Shown here in pieces: positions 26,443 through 33,988 of a stretch of 64,000 nt of DNA. Position numbers and translations under genes: made by a program. Each line of letters opens with the position of its first letter. The stretch's first letter is position 1. The stretch lies in contig NZ_CP080997.1 of NCBI RefSeq assembly GCF_019645815.1, positions 4,840,880 through 4,904,879 on the forward strand, written 5' to 3'. Origin of the DNA: Mycolicibacter heraklionensis (GTDB taxonomy: Bacteria > Actinomycetota > Actinomycetes > Mycobacteriales > Mycobacteriaceae). The notes under the pieces are model-generated. The model was not told the DNA's origin, did no database searches, and saw only the letters and a program-made list of their open reading frames with translations.

Positions 26443-27999
26443 TCAGCGGTCGGCCAAGACTTGATGGGCGGCGTTGTAGCCCGGGATGAACGTGATCCCG
26501 GGTCCGCCGTGACAACCCGCGCTGCCCAGATACAGCCCTGCCACCGGTAACGGCTGGCCGAGGAAGCCCCGCGGCCCGGGCCGGTTGGGGCCGATCTGAT
26601 CCGGGTTGAGCAGGCCGTGGCAGTAGTCGCCGCCGGGCGCACCGAACATAGTGCCCATATGACGCGGGGTGAAGGTGGTGTGCCGGGTGATGCTGCGCTC
26701 GAAATTCGGTGCCAGCCTGGTGATCTTGTCGATCACCCGCTGCCCCATCTCGACCTTCATCTCGCCGTAGTTGCCGTCGCCCTCGATGGGGAACCACAGT
26801 GCGAATGCCGACGCGGCGTGCTTGCCGGGTGGGGCCAGCTCGGGATCGTGCAGCGACGGGATCTGCAGCACCACGGTCGGGTCGGCCGGAACGATGCCGT
26901 GGCGCGCATCCTCCCACTGCTGCTGAACCTCCTCGGGCGTGCAGAAGATCCCGACGGAGGCCTGCATGGCGGGGTCGTTCAGCGCCTCGTACGGCGCGGC
27001 GAACTCCGGCGCCTCCTCCAGCGCGAAATGCATCTGTAGATAGCTGCCGCGATGGTCGGTGCGGGCGTAGCGGGCGCGCACGTCGTCTGGGACCGAAGCC
27101 GGGTCGAGCAGTCCGGTGACGGTGACGTCGGGGGCGATGGCCGACGCCACCACCGGTGCGCTCACGGTGTCGCCGGATTCCGTACGCACCCCCGAGACCC
27201 GGCCGTCGGCCACCACGATCTCGCTCACCGTGGTGCGCAGCCGCAACTCGCCACCGAGCCCGGTGAACGTATCGCGCAGATGCCCGGTGAGCGCGCCGAT
27301 TCCACCGCGCAGCTTCTTCATCAGCACGGTGTTCTCGTCGGGCACCCCCAGGCCGTAGGCCAGCGCCGCGGCACTGCCGGGGGTGGACGGTCCGCGGTAG
27401 AGGGTGTTGACGGCCAGCACGGTGAAGGAGCCACGCAACGCCGCGTGCTTCTCCCGGTCGGGCAGGTAGCGGTCCAGCACGTCGGTGACCGAACCGAACA
27501 GCATGTCGTCGATAGCTGACCGTTCGAATTCGTTTGTGGCGCAGGCATACATCTCGTCGAGTGACTTCGGCGGCCGGCCCGCCTCGAAGCGGCCCAACGC
27601 CCGGGTGGGGGCCTGACTCCAGCCCAGCAGCCCGGCCATGCCGTTGACCGCCTCGGCGCCGTGCACCTCGCTGAGGTGGGTGAACAGCTTCATCGGGTCG
27701 GTGTACTGGATCAGCGGGTCATCACCGACACCACGCATCGCCACCGACATGACCTCGAGGTCGATGCTCTCCAGACCGTCGAGGCCCAGCTCGGCGCTGA
27801 CCGCGGCCGACGTCGGGAACTGCACCGAGCCGGCGATCTCGAACCGGTAGCCGTCGAACAGTTCCACCGTGGAGGCCATTCCCCCGGCGTAGCGCCCGGC
27901 CTCCAGGCACAGCGTGCGTAGTCCGGCGCGCTGCAGGATGAGCGCCGCGGCCAGGCCGTTGTGTCCGGCGCCTATGACAATCGCGTCGTAATCGGTCAT
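26443..27999 (-). CDS. FAD-dependent oxidoreductase of the phytoene-dehydrogenase type (Rv3829c homologue)
   Basis: The 518-residue flavoprotein has an N-terminal dinucleotide-binding site (VIGAGHNGLAAALILQRAG), CLEAGRYAGGMAST, an internal STPGSAAALAYGLG and GGIGALTGHLRD region, and a C-terminal FAD-contact segment GSAGCHGGPGITFIPGYNAA. It belongs with the NAD(P)/FAD-dependent crtI-like dehydrogenases; the substrate is unknown. The ATG is preceded by GGAAGGGG. A palindromic operator with an embedded TTGACA lies about 50 bp upstream, so the adjacent TetR probably represses it. Confidence 0.86.
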   Translation of the reverse strand: MTDYDAIVIGAGHNGLAAALILQRAGLRTLCLEAGRYAGGMASTVELFDGYRFEIAGSVQFPTSAAVSAELGLDGLESIDLEVMSVAMRGVGDDPLIQYTDPMKLFTHLSEVHGAEAVNGMAGLLGWSQAPTRALGRFEAGRPPKSLDEMYACATNEFERSAIDDMLFGSVTDVLDRYLPDREKHAALRGSFTVLAVNTLYRGPSTPGSAAALAYGLGVPDENTVLMKKLRGGIGALTGHLRDTFTGLGGELRLRTTVSEIVVADGRVSGVRTESGDTVSAPVVASAIAPDVTVTGLLDPASVPDDVRARYARTDHRGSYLQMHFALEEAPEFAAPYEALNDPAMQASVGIFCTPEEVQQQWEDARHGIVPADPTVVLQIPSLHDPELAPPGKHAASAFALWFPIEGDGNYGEMKVEMGQRVIDKITRLAPNFERSITRHTTFTPRHMGTMFGAPGGDYCHGLLNPDQIGPNRPGPRGFLGQPLPVAGLYLGSAGCHGGPGITFIPGYNAAHQVLADR

Positions 28000-28045
28000 C
28001 CACGCGCCCCTTCCCGCTTTCCGGGAACGCTGGCACGCGCAGATT

Positions 28046-28062
28046 GTTTTGTCAATATTGAC
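28046..28062 (-). promoter_or_regulatory. TetR operator copy A in front of the FAD oxidoreductase
   Basis: Read on the minus strand this is GTCAATATTGACAAAAC, containing the perfect 12-base palindrome GTCAATATTGAC. It shares 16 of 17 bases with copy B at 28698-28714. The embedded TTGACA matches a -35 box, with a weak -10 (CAGCGT) 17 bases on, so repressor binding would block RNA polymerase. Confidence 0.75.
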
Positions 28063-28066
28063 GTAA

Positions 28067-28651
28067 CTAAAGGTTGCTCAGCGAGTCCAGCGCGGTACGG
28101 CACATTCGGGCCAACTCGGCCAGCGAGCGGTCCGCACCCAGCATCCAGACCTCCATCGCCGCGAACACCGCCGCTGCGATACAGCGCGCCGTCACGGCGA
28201 CTCGCAGCGGGTCAGCGGGTTCGTGCGATGTGGTGGCCCGCAGCCGCTCGGCCACCGCATCGGCGAAATCGGCCTCCACCTGCCGGATGTGGCGAACGAT
28301 GCGCTCCGGGTCGAGTTCCTCGGCGCGCAGCGCGGCGATACGGGTGACCGCCTCGACGTCGTAGGGGAACGCGAAGATCGCCGCCTGGACTGCCTCGATC
28401 ATCGGCTCAGCCGGTGGACGGGCGGCCAGGGCGCTGCGGAACCACTGCAGTCCGGCGTCGTAATCGGCGAACAGCAGATCGTGCTTCGAGGTGAAGTGCC
28501 GGTAGAAGGTCCGCAGCGACACTCCGGCGTCGGCGGCGATCTGCTCGGCGGAGGTGTCCTCCACACCCTGCGCCAGGAATCGGACCAGCGCGGCCTGGCG
28601 CAATGCTTCGCGGGTCCGTTCGCTGCGCGCGGTCTGTGGCGCTCGGGGCAT
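28067..28651 (-). CDS. TetR-family transcriptional repressor (Rv3830c homologue)
   Basis: The 194-residue regulator has a TetR N-terminal helix-turn-helix (TREALRQAALVRFLAQG, TSAEQIAADAGVSLRTFYRHFTSKHDLLF) and a C-terminal ligand-binding helical domain. The ATG at 28651 is chosen over an upstream start because a TACGTT box (28659-28664) lies 7 bases before it, consistent with a leaderless transcript. The gene sits between two near-identical operators, one before the FAD oxidoreductase and one between itself and the divergent membrane-protein gene, so it probably controls both plus itself. The inducer is unknown. Confidence 0.88.
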   Translation of the reverse strand: MPRAPQTARSERTREALRQAALVRFLAQGVEDTSAEQIAADAGVSLRTFYRHFTSKHDLLFADYDAGLQWFRSALAARPPAEPMIEAVQAAIFAFPYDVEAVTRIAALRAEELDPERIVRHIRQVEADFADAVAERLRATTSHEPADPLRVAVTARCIAAAVFAAMEVWMLGADRSLAELARMCRTALDSLSNL

Positions 28652-28696
28652 GCCGGTAAACGTACCCCAGTGCCTCAGCTCCACGCGCGCCGAAAA

Positions 28697-28714
28697 TGTC
28701 ATTATTGACAAAAC
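28697..28714 (+). promoter_or_regulatory. TetR operator copy B in front of the small membrane protein
   Basis: The plus-strand sequence TGTCATTATTGACA is a near-perfect palindrome; GTCATTATTGACAAAAC matches copy A at 16 of 17 positions. TTGACA lies in -35 position: 18 bases further is GAGACT (28729-28734), and the ATG of the downstream gene follows 6 bases after that. Both operators therefore have the same position relative to the gene they control. Confidence 0.75.
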
Positions 28715-28740
28715 TTGCGGCGCGTGATGAGACTGGCCGC

Positions 28741-29214
28741 ATGATCTCGCTCATCGTGCATGCAGTGCTGGGCCTGGCGACCATCTGGTGGATCGTGGCA
28801 TCCAACCGAGCGGTCTTTGCGAAACCCGCTGGGGGCGGCGCGTTCTCACCCCTGGAGGTCGTGTACTACCTGATCGGTATCGCCTCGATTGCGCTGGGCT
28901 GGTACTTCAACATTCGCTTCGTCCAGGAATACGCGCACGGCCCCAACCACAATCCGATCTGGGGGCCGGGCAGCTGGACGCAGTACATCCAGCTGATGTT
29001 CACCAATCCGGCTGCCGGTTCGGCCAGCCAGGACTACACGATCATCAATGTCGTTCTGCTGCCGCTGTTCACCATCATCGACGGCTACCGGCGTGGGTTG
29101 CGGCGCCCGTGGCTGTACTTCGTGTCGAGTCTGTTCACCAGCTGCGCGTTCGCCTACGCCTTCTACTTCGCCACCATCGAGCGCCAGCACCGGCACGCTA
29201 AGGCCGCGGCCTAG
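28741..29214 (+). CDS. Small integral membrane protein, DUF2834-like (Rv3831 homologue)
   Basis: The 157-residue protein has about four hydrophobic segments (LIVHAVLGLATIWWIVA, VVYYLIGIASIALGWYF, YTIINVVLLPLFTIIDG, YFVSSLFTSCAFAYAFYF) and a basic C-terminus. Its role is unknown. The ATG directly follows a -10-like GAGACT by 6 bases without a ribosome binding site, and the promoter carries the TetR operator. It probably belongs to one small regulon with the FAD oxidoreductase, for example exporting or sensing its substrate; that is inference. Confidence 0.75.
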   Translation: MISLIVHAVLGLATIWWIVASNRAVFAKPAGGGAFSPLEVVYYLIGIASIALGWYFNIRFVQEYAHGPNHNPIWGPGSWTQYIQLMFTNPAAGSASQDYTIINVVLLPLFTIIDGYRRGLRRPWLYFVSSLFTSCAFAYAFYFATIERQHRHAKAAA

Positions 29215-29281
29215 CAGGGTCGTTGCAGGACCACCTCCAAACGCACCGCGATAGGCTGGCCGCGTCGACAGGAGGAATGTC

Positions 29282-29842
29282 GTGGCCAAGCCGGTGGCGC
29301 CGCGCGGATCCGCGCGCGAGCGAGTGCTGCAGGCGGCGTTGGCCCTGTTCGTGGAGCACAGCGTGGGCGGTACGTCCATGCAGATGATCGCCGACCGGCT
29401 GGGTGTGAGTAAGCCGGCCGTCTACTACCAATTCCGGTCCCGGGACGACATCGTCGTTGCGCTGGTGGAGCCGATGTTCGACGACATCGGGCGGGTCATC
29501 AAGATCGCCCAGGCCATGCCGTCCCAGCAGGGCAAGCGGGACGTGACGGTCAGCGGCGTCGTCGAGCTCGCCGTCCGATACCGCCGGCTCACATTCCTGT
29601 TCTACGACCGTGCCGTAGAGCACGCCGTGCGATCCCGCGAAGATTTCATGGCCGCGGGCCAAGACGTGGCGGCGATCCTGCAGGGGCCCGAGCCGGACGC
29701 GACAGCCCGTGTCATCACCACGGCGCTGATGGCGGGAACCTTCACCGCGGCAGCCGATCCGGAGCTCGAAGACATCTCCGACGAAGAGCTGCACGAGCTC
29801 CTGCTGGCGACCGCGCGCCGGGTGATGGAACCGCTGACCTGA
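29282..29842 (+). CDS. TetR-family regulator next to mmpL, paralogue 1
   Basis: The 186-residue protein begins at GTG after GGAGGA. The HTH is SARERVLQAALALFVEH, TSMQMIADRLGVSKPAVYYQFRSRDDIVVAL. It is clearly paralogous to the TetR at 33346-33903: most DNA-binding residues are identical and similarity continues into the C-terminal domain. It is convergent with mmpL (stops 6 bp apart, with a small TGAGG-GT-CCTCA hairpin). A TAGGCT box at 29252-29257 is the likely -10. Confidence 0.85.
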   Translation: MAKPVAPRGSARERVLQAALALFVEHSVGGTSMQMIADRLGVSKPAVYYQFRSRDDIVVALVEPMFDDIGRVIKIAQAMPSQQGKRDVTVSGVVELAVRYRRLTFLFYDRAVEHAVRSREDFMAAGQDVAAILQGPEPDATARVITTALMAGTFTAAADPELEDISDEELHELLLATARRVMEPLT

Positions 29843-29848
29843 GGGTCC

Positions 29849-32758
29849 TCACCAAGTTCCGCGGTGCGCTCCGCCGCCGGAGCCGACGAACTCGTCGCGC
29901 GGATTCTGCGGCAGCGGCGCCGGCCACGGTACCGGTTTGGGCCGCTCGCGCGGCACCTGCGGCCACCAGAACCACTTGCCCAGCAGGGTGGCGATCGACG
30001 GGGTCATGAAGGAACGGATGATCAGCGTGTCGAGCAGCAGACCCAACCCGATGGTGGTGCCCACCTGGCCGACCACCCGCAGTTCGCTGATCGCCATCGT
30101 CATCATGGTGAGGGCGAACACCAGCCCAGCTGCCGTCACCACCGATCCACTGCCGCCCATGGCCCGGATCATGCCGGTGTGCAGTCCGGCGTGGATCTCC
30201 TCCCGCAGGCGGGACACCAACAGCAGGTTGTAGTCGGCACCCACCGCCAGCAGGATGATCACCGCCATGGCCAACACCATCCAGTGCACCGGCAGGCCGA
30301 TGATGTGTTGCCACAGCAGCACCGACATACCGAAGGCCGTGCCGAGCGACACCACCACGGTGCCCACGATCACCAAGGCCGCCACCACCGCGCGAGTGAT
30401 CACCAGCATGATGATGAAGATCAGGCACAGCGCCGCGACTCCGGCGATCATCAGGTCGTAGTTGGAGCCCTCCTGCATGTCCTTGAACATCGCGGCGGTG
30501 CCGCCGACGTAGATCTTGGAGCCCTCCCACGGAGTGGTCTTGATGGCCTCTTTGGCGGCGAGCTTGATCGCGTCGATGTGCTCGATGCCATCGGCGCTCA
30601 GCGGGTCTCCCTCGTGGGTGATGACGAACCGCACGCCGTGGCCGTTCGGAGACACGAACATCTTCATGCCGCGCTGGAATTCGGCATTGTCGAAGATCTC
30701 CGGCGGCAGGTAGAACGAGTCGTCGTTGCGAGCCTTGTCGAAGGCCTCTCCCATCGCGGCGGGATCTCCCTGGGCCTCCAGCCGCTGCTGGGCCAGGCCA
30801 TTCTGGGTGGCATAGGTGGACAGCATCATGTCCTTGGCGTTCTTCATCATCTGGATCATCGGCGGCATCAGCGTGAGCATCTGCGGCAGCTGGGCGGCCA
30901 TGGCGTCCATGTCCGGAACGATCTGCTTGAAGCTGTCGGTCATCGTGTCGACACCGTCCATGGCGTCGAACACCGATCGCAGCGAATAGCAGACCGGGAT
31001 GTCGAAACAGTGCGGCTCCCAGTAGAAGTAGCTGCGCATCGGCCGGAAGAAGTCGTCGAAGTTGGCGATCTTGTCGCGCAGTTCCTCGATGTCGGAGACC
31101 ATCAGGTGCATCTTGCCGACCATGCGGCCCATGGTGGCGTTCATCTGTTCCATCAGCTCGATCATCTTCGTCATGGTTTCGATCTGACCCTGCATATCCT
31201 CGGCCTGGGCCAGCATCTCCGCGGTGCGGTCGTCGTTGAACTTGCGCGTCATCTCCGAACTCACCGCCTGCATGCCCATCATGTAGCCGAAGGTGGAGTG
31301 CTCCATCGGGATGCCCTGTGGCCGGGTGATGGACATGACCCGGGAGATACCGGGAACCGCGGTGACCCGCTTGGCGATTCGCTCGATGATCAGGAAGTCC
31401 GCGGAGTTACGGACGTCATGGTCGGTTTCGACCATCAGCATCTCGGGGTTCATCCGCGCCGAGGGGAAATGCCGGTCCGAAGCCAGGAAGCCCTGGTTAG
31501 CGGGTAGGTCGGCCGGCATATAGGCGCGGTCGTTGTAACCGGGCTTGTAGCCGGGCAGGGCCAGGATCCCGACCAGGGCAACCGCGGTCGCTCCGATAAG
31601 AATGGGTCCCGGCCAACGGCTCACGGCCGCACCGATTTTACGCCAGCCCCGGCCACGATTGGCTCGCTTGGGCTCCAGCAGCGTGCCGAACCGGCTGGCC
31701 ACCGTGATGACGGCCGCCCCCATCGTCAGCGAGGTGATGACCACGATCGTCATCCCGATCCCCAACGGAATACCCAGCGACCGGAAGTAGGGCAACCGGG
31801 TGAAGTGCAGGCACAGCGTGGCGCCCGCGATCGTCATGCCGGAGCCGAGCACCACATGCGCGGTACTGCGAAACATGGTGTAGTAGGCCTGTTCTCGGTC
31901 CTCGCCGGCGCTGCGAGCCTCCTGGTATCGGCCGATCAGGAAGATCGCGTAGTCGGTGGCCGCCGCGATCGCCAGGGTCACCAACAGGCTGGTGGCGAAC
32001 GGTGAGAGCCCGATCAGACCGTTATAGCCCAACAGCGCCACGATGCTGCGGGCCGACATCAGCCCCGTCATCACCATCGACAGCGCCAGCAGCACGGTGG
32101 TGATGGACCGATAGACCATCAGCATCATGGTGATGATGACCACGAAGGTCAGCCCCTCGATCATGTGCATACTGCGGGTGCCGGCATTGTTCTGATCGGC
32201 CGACAGCGCCGCACCCCCGGTCACGTAAGCCTTGACACCCGGTGGCGCCGTGACACTCTCGACGGCCTGCTGGACCGCCTTGACCGATTCGTTGGCCAGC
32301 GCCTCGCCCTGGTTGCCGGCGGTGTAGATCTGCACATAGGCGCACTTGCCGTCGGGACTCTGGGCGCCGGCCGCGGTCAGGCGGTCGCCCCAGAAGTCCT
32401 GGATGTGTTCGACGTGGGTGGTGTCGGCCTTGAGTTTGGCGATGATCGCGTCGTAATAGTGGTGGGCATCCGCGCCCAACGACTGCTCGCCTTCGATCAC
32501 CAGCATGACCGAGCTGTTGGAACTGAACTCTTCGAACAGCTGGCCCTGGCGTTTGATCGCGATCATCGACGGCGCGTCGTCCGGTGTCATCTGCACCGCG
32601 GCCGTCTCGGCAACCTTCTCCAGTTGCGGAACGGTCGCGTTTGCCAAGACGATGATTCCGATCCACCCCAGCATGATCGGAATAGCAAGGCGTCGAATCC
32701 ATTTGGCGATAAATCCGCGCTCGGCGCCGTGGGAGGGGGTGTCGGTCGGTGTGCTCAT
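29849..32758 (-). CDS. mmpL: MmpL-family RND transporter
   Basis: This is a 969-residue inner-membrane lipid or siderophore exporter of the MmpL/RND superfamily, with twelve predicted membrane helices in two halves. The first half carries the proton-relay region SLLVTLAIAAATDYAIFLIG, and the second half LLAVGADYNLLLVSRLREE. The large extracytoplasmic loop after helix 7 (about residues 420-720) is Met-rich and coiled-coil-like (TKMIELMEQMNATMGRMVGKM), as in MmpL4/MmpL5-type members. The ATG overlaps the mmpS stop by 4 bp. No lipid synthesis genes are nearby, so the cargo cannot be named; MmpS/L4-L5 relatives export siderophores and drugs. Confidence 0.92.
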   Translation of the reverse strand: MSTPTDTPSHGAERGFIAKWIRRLAIPIMLGWIGIIVLANATVPQLEKVAETAAVQMTPDDAPSMIAIKRQGQLFEEFSSNSSVMLVIEGEQSLGADAHHYYDAIIAKLKADTTHVEHIQDFWGDRLTAAGAQSPDGKCAYVQIYTAGNQGEALANESVKAVQQAVESVTAPPGVKAYVTGGAALSADQNNAGTRSMHMIEGLTFVVIITMMLMVYRSITTVLLALSMVMTGLMSARSIVALLGYNGLIGLSPFATSLLVTLAIAAATDYAIFLIGRYQEARSAGEDREQAYYTMFRSTAHVVLGSGMTIAGATLCLHFTRLPYFRSLGIPLGIGMTIVVITSLTMGAAVITVASRFGTLLEPKRANRGRGWRKIGAAVSRWPGPILIGATAVALVGILALPGYKPGYNDRAYMPADLPANQGFLASDRHFPSARMNPEMLMVETDHDVRNSADFLIIERIAKRVTAVPGISRVMSITRPQGIPMEHSTFGYMMGMQAVSSEMTRKFNDDRTAEMLAQAEDMQGQIETMTKMIELMEQMNATMGRMVGKMHLMVSDIEELRDKIANFDDFFRPMRSYFYWEPHCFDIPVCYSLRSVFDAMDGVDTMTDSFKQIVPDMDAMAAQLPQMLTLMPPMIQMMKNAKDMMLSTYATQNGLAQQRLEAQGDPAAMGEAFDKARNDDSFYLPPEIFDNAEFQRGMKMFVSPNGHGVRFVITHEGDPLSADGIEHIDAIKLAAKEAIKTTPWEGSKIYVGGTAAMFKDMQEGSNYDLMIAGVAALCLIFIIMLVITRAVVAALVIVGTVVVSLGTAFGMSVLLWQHIIGLPVHWMVLAMAVIILLAVGADYNLLLVSRLREEIHAGLHTGMIRAMGGSGSVVTAAGLVFALTMMTMAISELRVVGQVGTTIGLGLLLDTLIIRSFMTPSIATLLGKWFWWPQVPRERPKPVPWPAPLPQNPRDEFVGSGGGAHRGTW

Positions 32759-33195
32759 GCGGATTTCACCAGACAAAAGGTCAGGGCGCTGTAGCCGGTG
32801 GCGGTTCGTTCGTCTTTGAGCTCGTTGTCGATGCTGATGCGACAGCCCAGGGTGGAACCCTTGCCCTGCGCGAAGAGATTCGGCGACACCGCGGACAACG
32901 TGGTGCTCAGGGTCACCGACCAGGGCAGCGTTGCGGCATCGACGTGCTGCGGCCTGCTGTCGAGGTCAAGATAGCTGATGTCGGCGGTGGCGCCGGGTTC
33001 ACCGAAGACCTCGTAGGTGACGACCTTCGGGTTGTACGGCTTGGTGTCGTCGACCTTGGTGCTGATGAGGTTGGAATTCTCGCCGCCGAAGTAGGTGCGC
33101 AGCCGCAGCACGGTCAGCGTCCCGACCACCACCACGGCAACGATGAGCAACGGCATCCACGCGCGCCTCAGCGGATTCGTCGAGCGACTCGACAT
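32755..33195 (-). CDS. mmpS: MmpS-family accessory protein
   Basis: The 146-residue protein has one N-terminal membrane helix (RRAWMPLLIVAVVVVGTLTVLRL) and a soluble beta-rich periplasmic domain typical of MmpS (KVVTYEVFGEPGATADISYLD, NELKDERTATGYSALTFCLVKSA). ATG at 33195 is preceded by GGAGGGG. It assists its MmpL partner, encoded directly downstream. The divergent region to the next TetR is AT-rich with repeated CGATCG motifs (33254 and 33276 areas), a likely operator zone. Confidence 0.9.
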   Translation of the reverse strand: MSSRSTNPLRRAWMPLLIVAVVVVGTLTVLRLRTYFGGENSNLISTKVDDTKPYNPKVVTYEVFGEPGATADISYLDLDSRPQHVDAATLPWSVTLSTTLSAVSPNLFAQGKGSTLGCRISIDNELKDERTATGYSALTFCLVKSA

Positions 33196-33345
33196 CGGCA
33201 ACACCCCTCCTCCCTGGACCTGCGGTTAAGTACGACGAAAGGCAAAATTATACGATCGATAAAGTAGAATCAAGCGATCGGTCAGTCTTAGCGTGCGGCG
33301 TGGCTCACGCCGGTGAACGGTCGGCCCGACAGCAGGAGGCATGCA

Positions 33346-33903
33346 GTGGCGAAGACGATGGCGCCGCGGGGATTCGCGCGGGACCGAGTGCTGGAGGCCG
33401 CGCAAGGACTGTTCGCCGAGCACGGGGTGAGCGGCACGTCGCTGCAGATGATCGCCGACCGGCTAGGGGTCAACAAGTCGGCGGTGTACTACCAGTTCCA
33501 CTCCAAGGACGACATCGTGGTCGCGGTGTTCCGCCCGGTGTTCTCCGACATCGCCCGGGTGGTCACGATCGCCGAGGCGATCGCCTCCCGCGAGGTCCAG
33601 CGTGAGGCGACCATCAGCGGCCTCATCGAACTGGCCGTTCGGCACCGCCGCACCACTGCCCTGCTCCACACCGATCCCGCCGTGGTAGGGGTCGTCGAAG
33701 CCATCGGAGAATTCCGGGACGCCTCCCGCCGGTTGCAGACCATTTTGGCGGGACCACAGCCCGACCCGGCCACACTCATCGCGATCGCCGTTCTGGTGCC
33801 CGGAATCCTCGGTGCGGCAGCCGATCCCGCGGTTTCGGACATTCCCAACGAGGAACTGCACCGGATGTTGCTGGACTGCTCGCGCCGGCTCTTCGCCGCC
33901 TGA
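33346..33903 (+). CDS. TetR-family regulator divergent from mmpS-mmpL, paralogue 2
   Basis: The 185-residue regulator starts at GTG after AGGAGG and begins MAKTMAPRGFARDRVLEAAQ, parallel to paralogue 1. The HTH is TSLQMIADRLGVNKSAVYYQFHSKDDIVVAV. Divergent TetR next to mmpS/mmpL is a common mycobacterial arrangement in which the repressor controls the transporter. An in-frame ATG 33 bp upstream is open but lacks a suitable site. Confidence 0.87.
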   Translation: MAKTMAPRGFARDRVLEAAQGLFAEHGVSGTSLQMIADRLGVNKSAVYYQFHSKDDIVVAVFRPVFSDIARVVTIAEAIASREVQREATISGLIELAVRHRRTTALLHTDPAVVGVVEAIGEFRDASRRLQTILAGPQPDPATLIAIAVLVPGILGAAADPAVSDIPNEELHRMLLDCSRRLFAA

Positions 33904-33969
33904 CGCGGACCTTTTCTCACCAACTCCTTAATTCGAGGCCGCTGCAGCGGCCCGCTTTCTGTCAGTGGC

Positions 33970-33985
33970 CCGAACTAGTGTTCGA
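33970..33985 (+). promoter_or_regulatory. SOS (LexA) box overlapping the -10 of the HNH gene
   Basis: CCGAAC-TAGT-GTTCGA matches the mycobacterial LexA consensus TCGAAC-N4-GTTCGA at all but the first base. It contains TAGTGT (33976-33981), a TAnnnT -10 box placed 7 bases before ATG 33989, so LexA binding would cover the core promoter. 13E12-family genes are known members of the LexA regulon in M. tuberculosis. Confidence 0.8.
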
Positions 33986-33988
33986 ATT

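Noticed and set aside
33965..33988. GTG 33965 as start of the HNH gene
   Set aside because: It would place the SOS box and the -10 inside the coding region; ATG 33989 fits a leaderless start.
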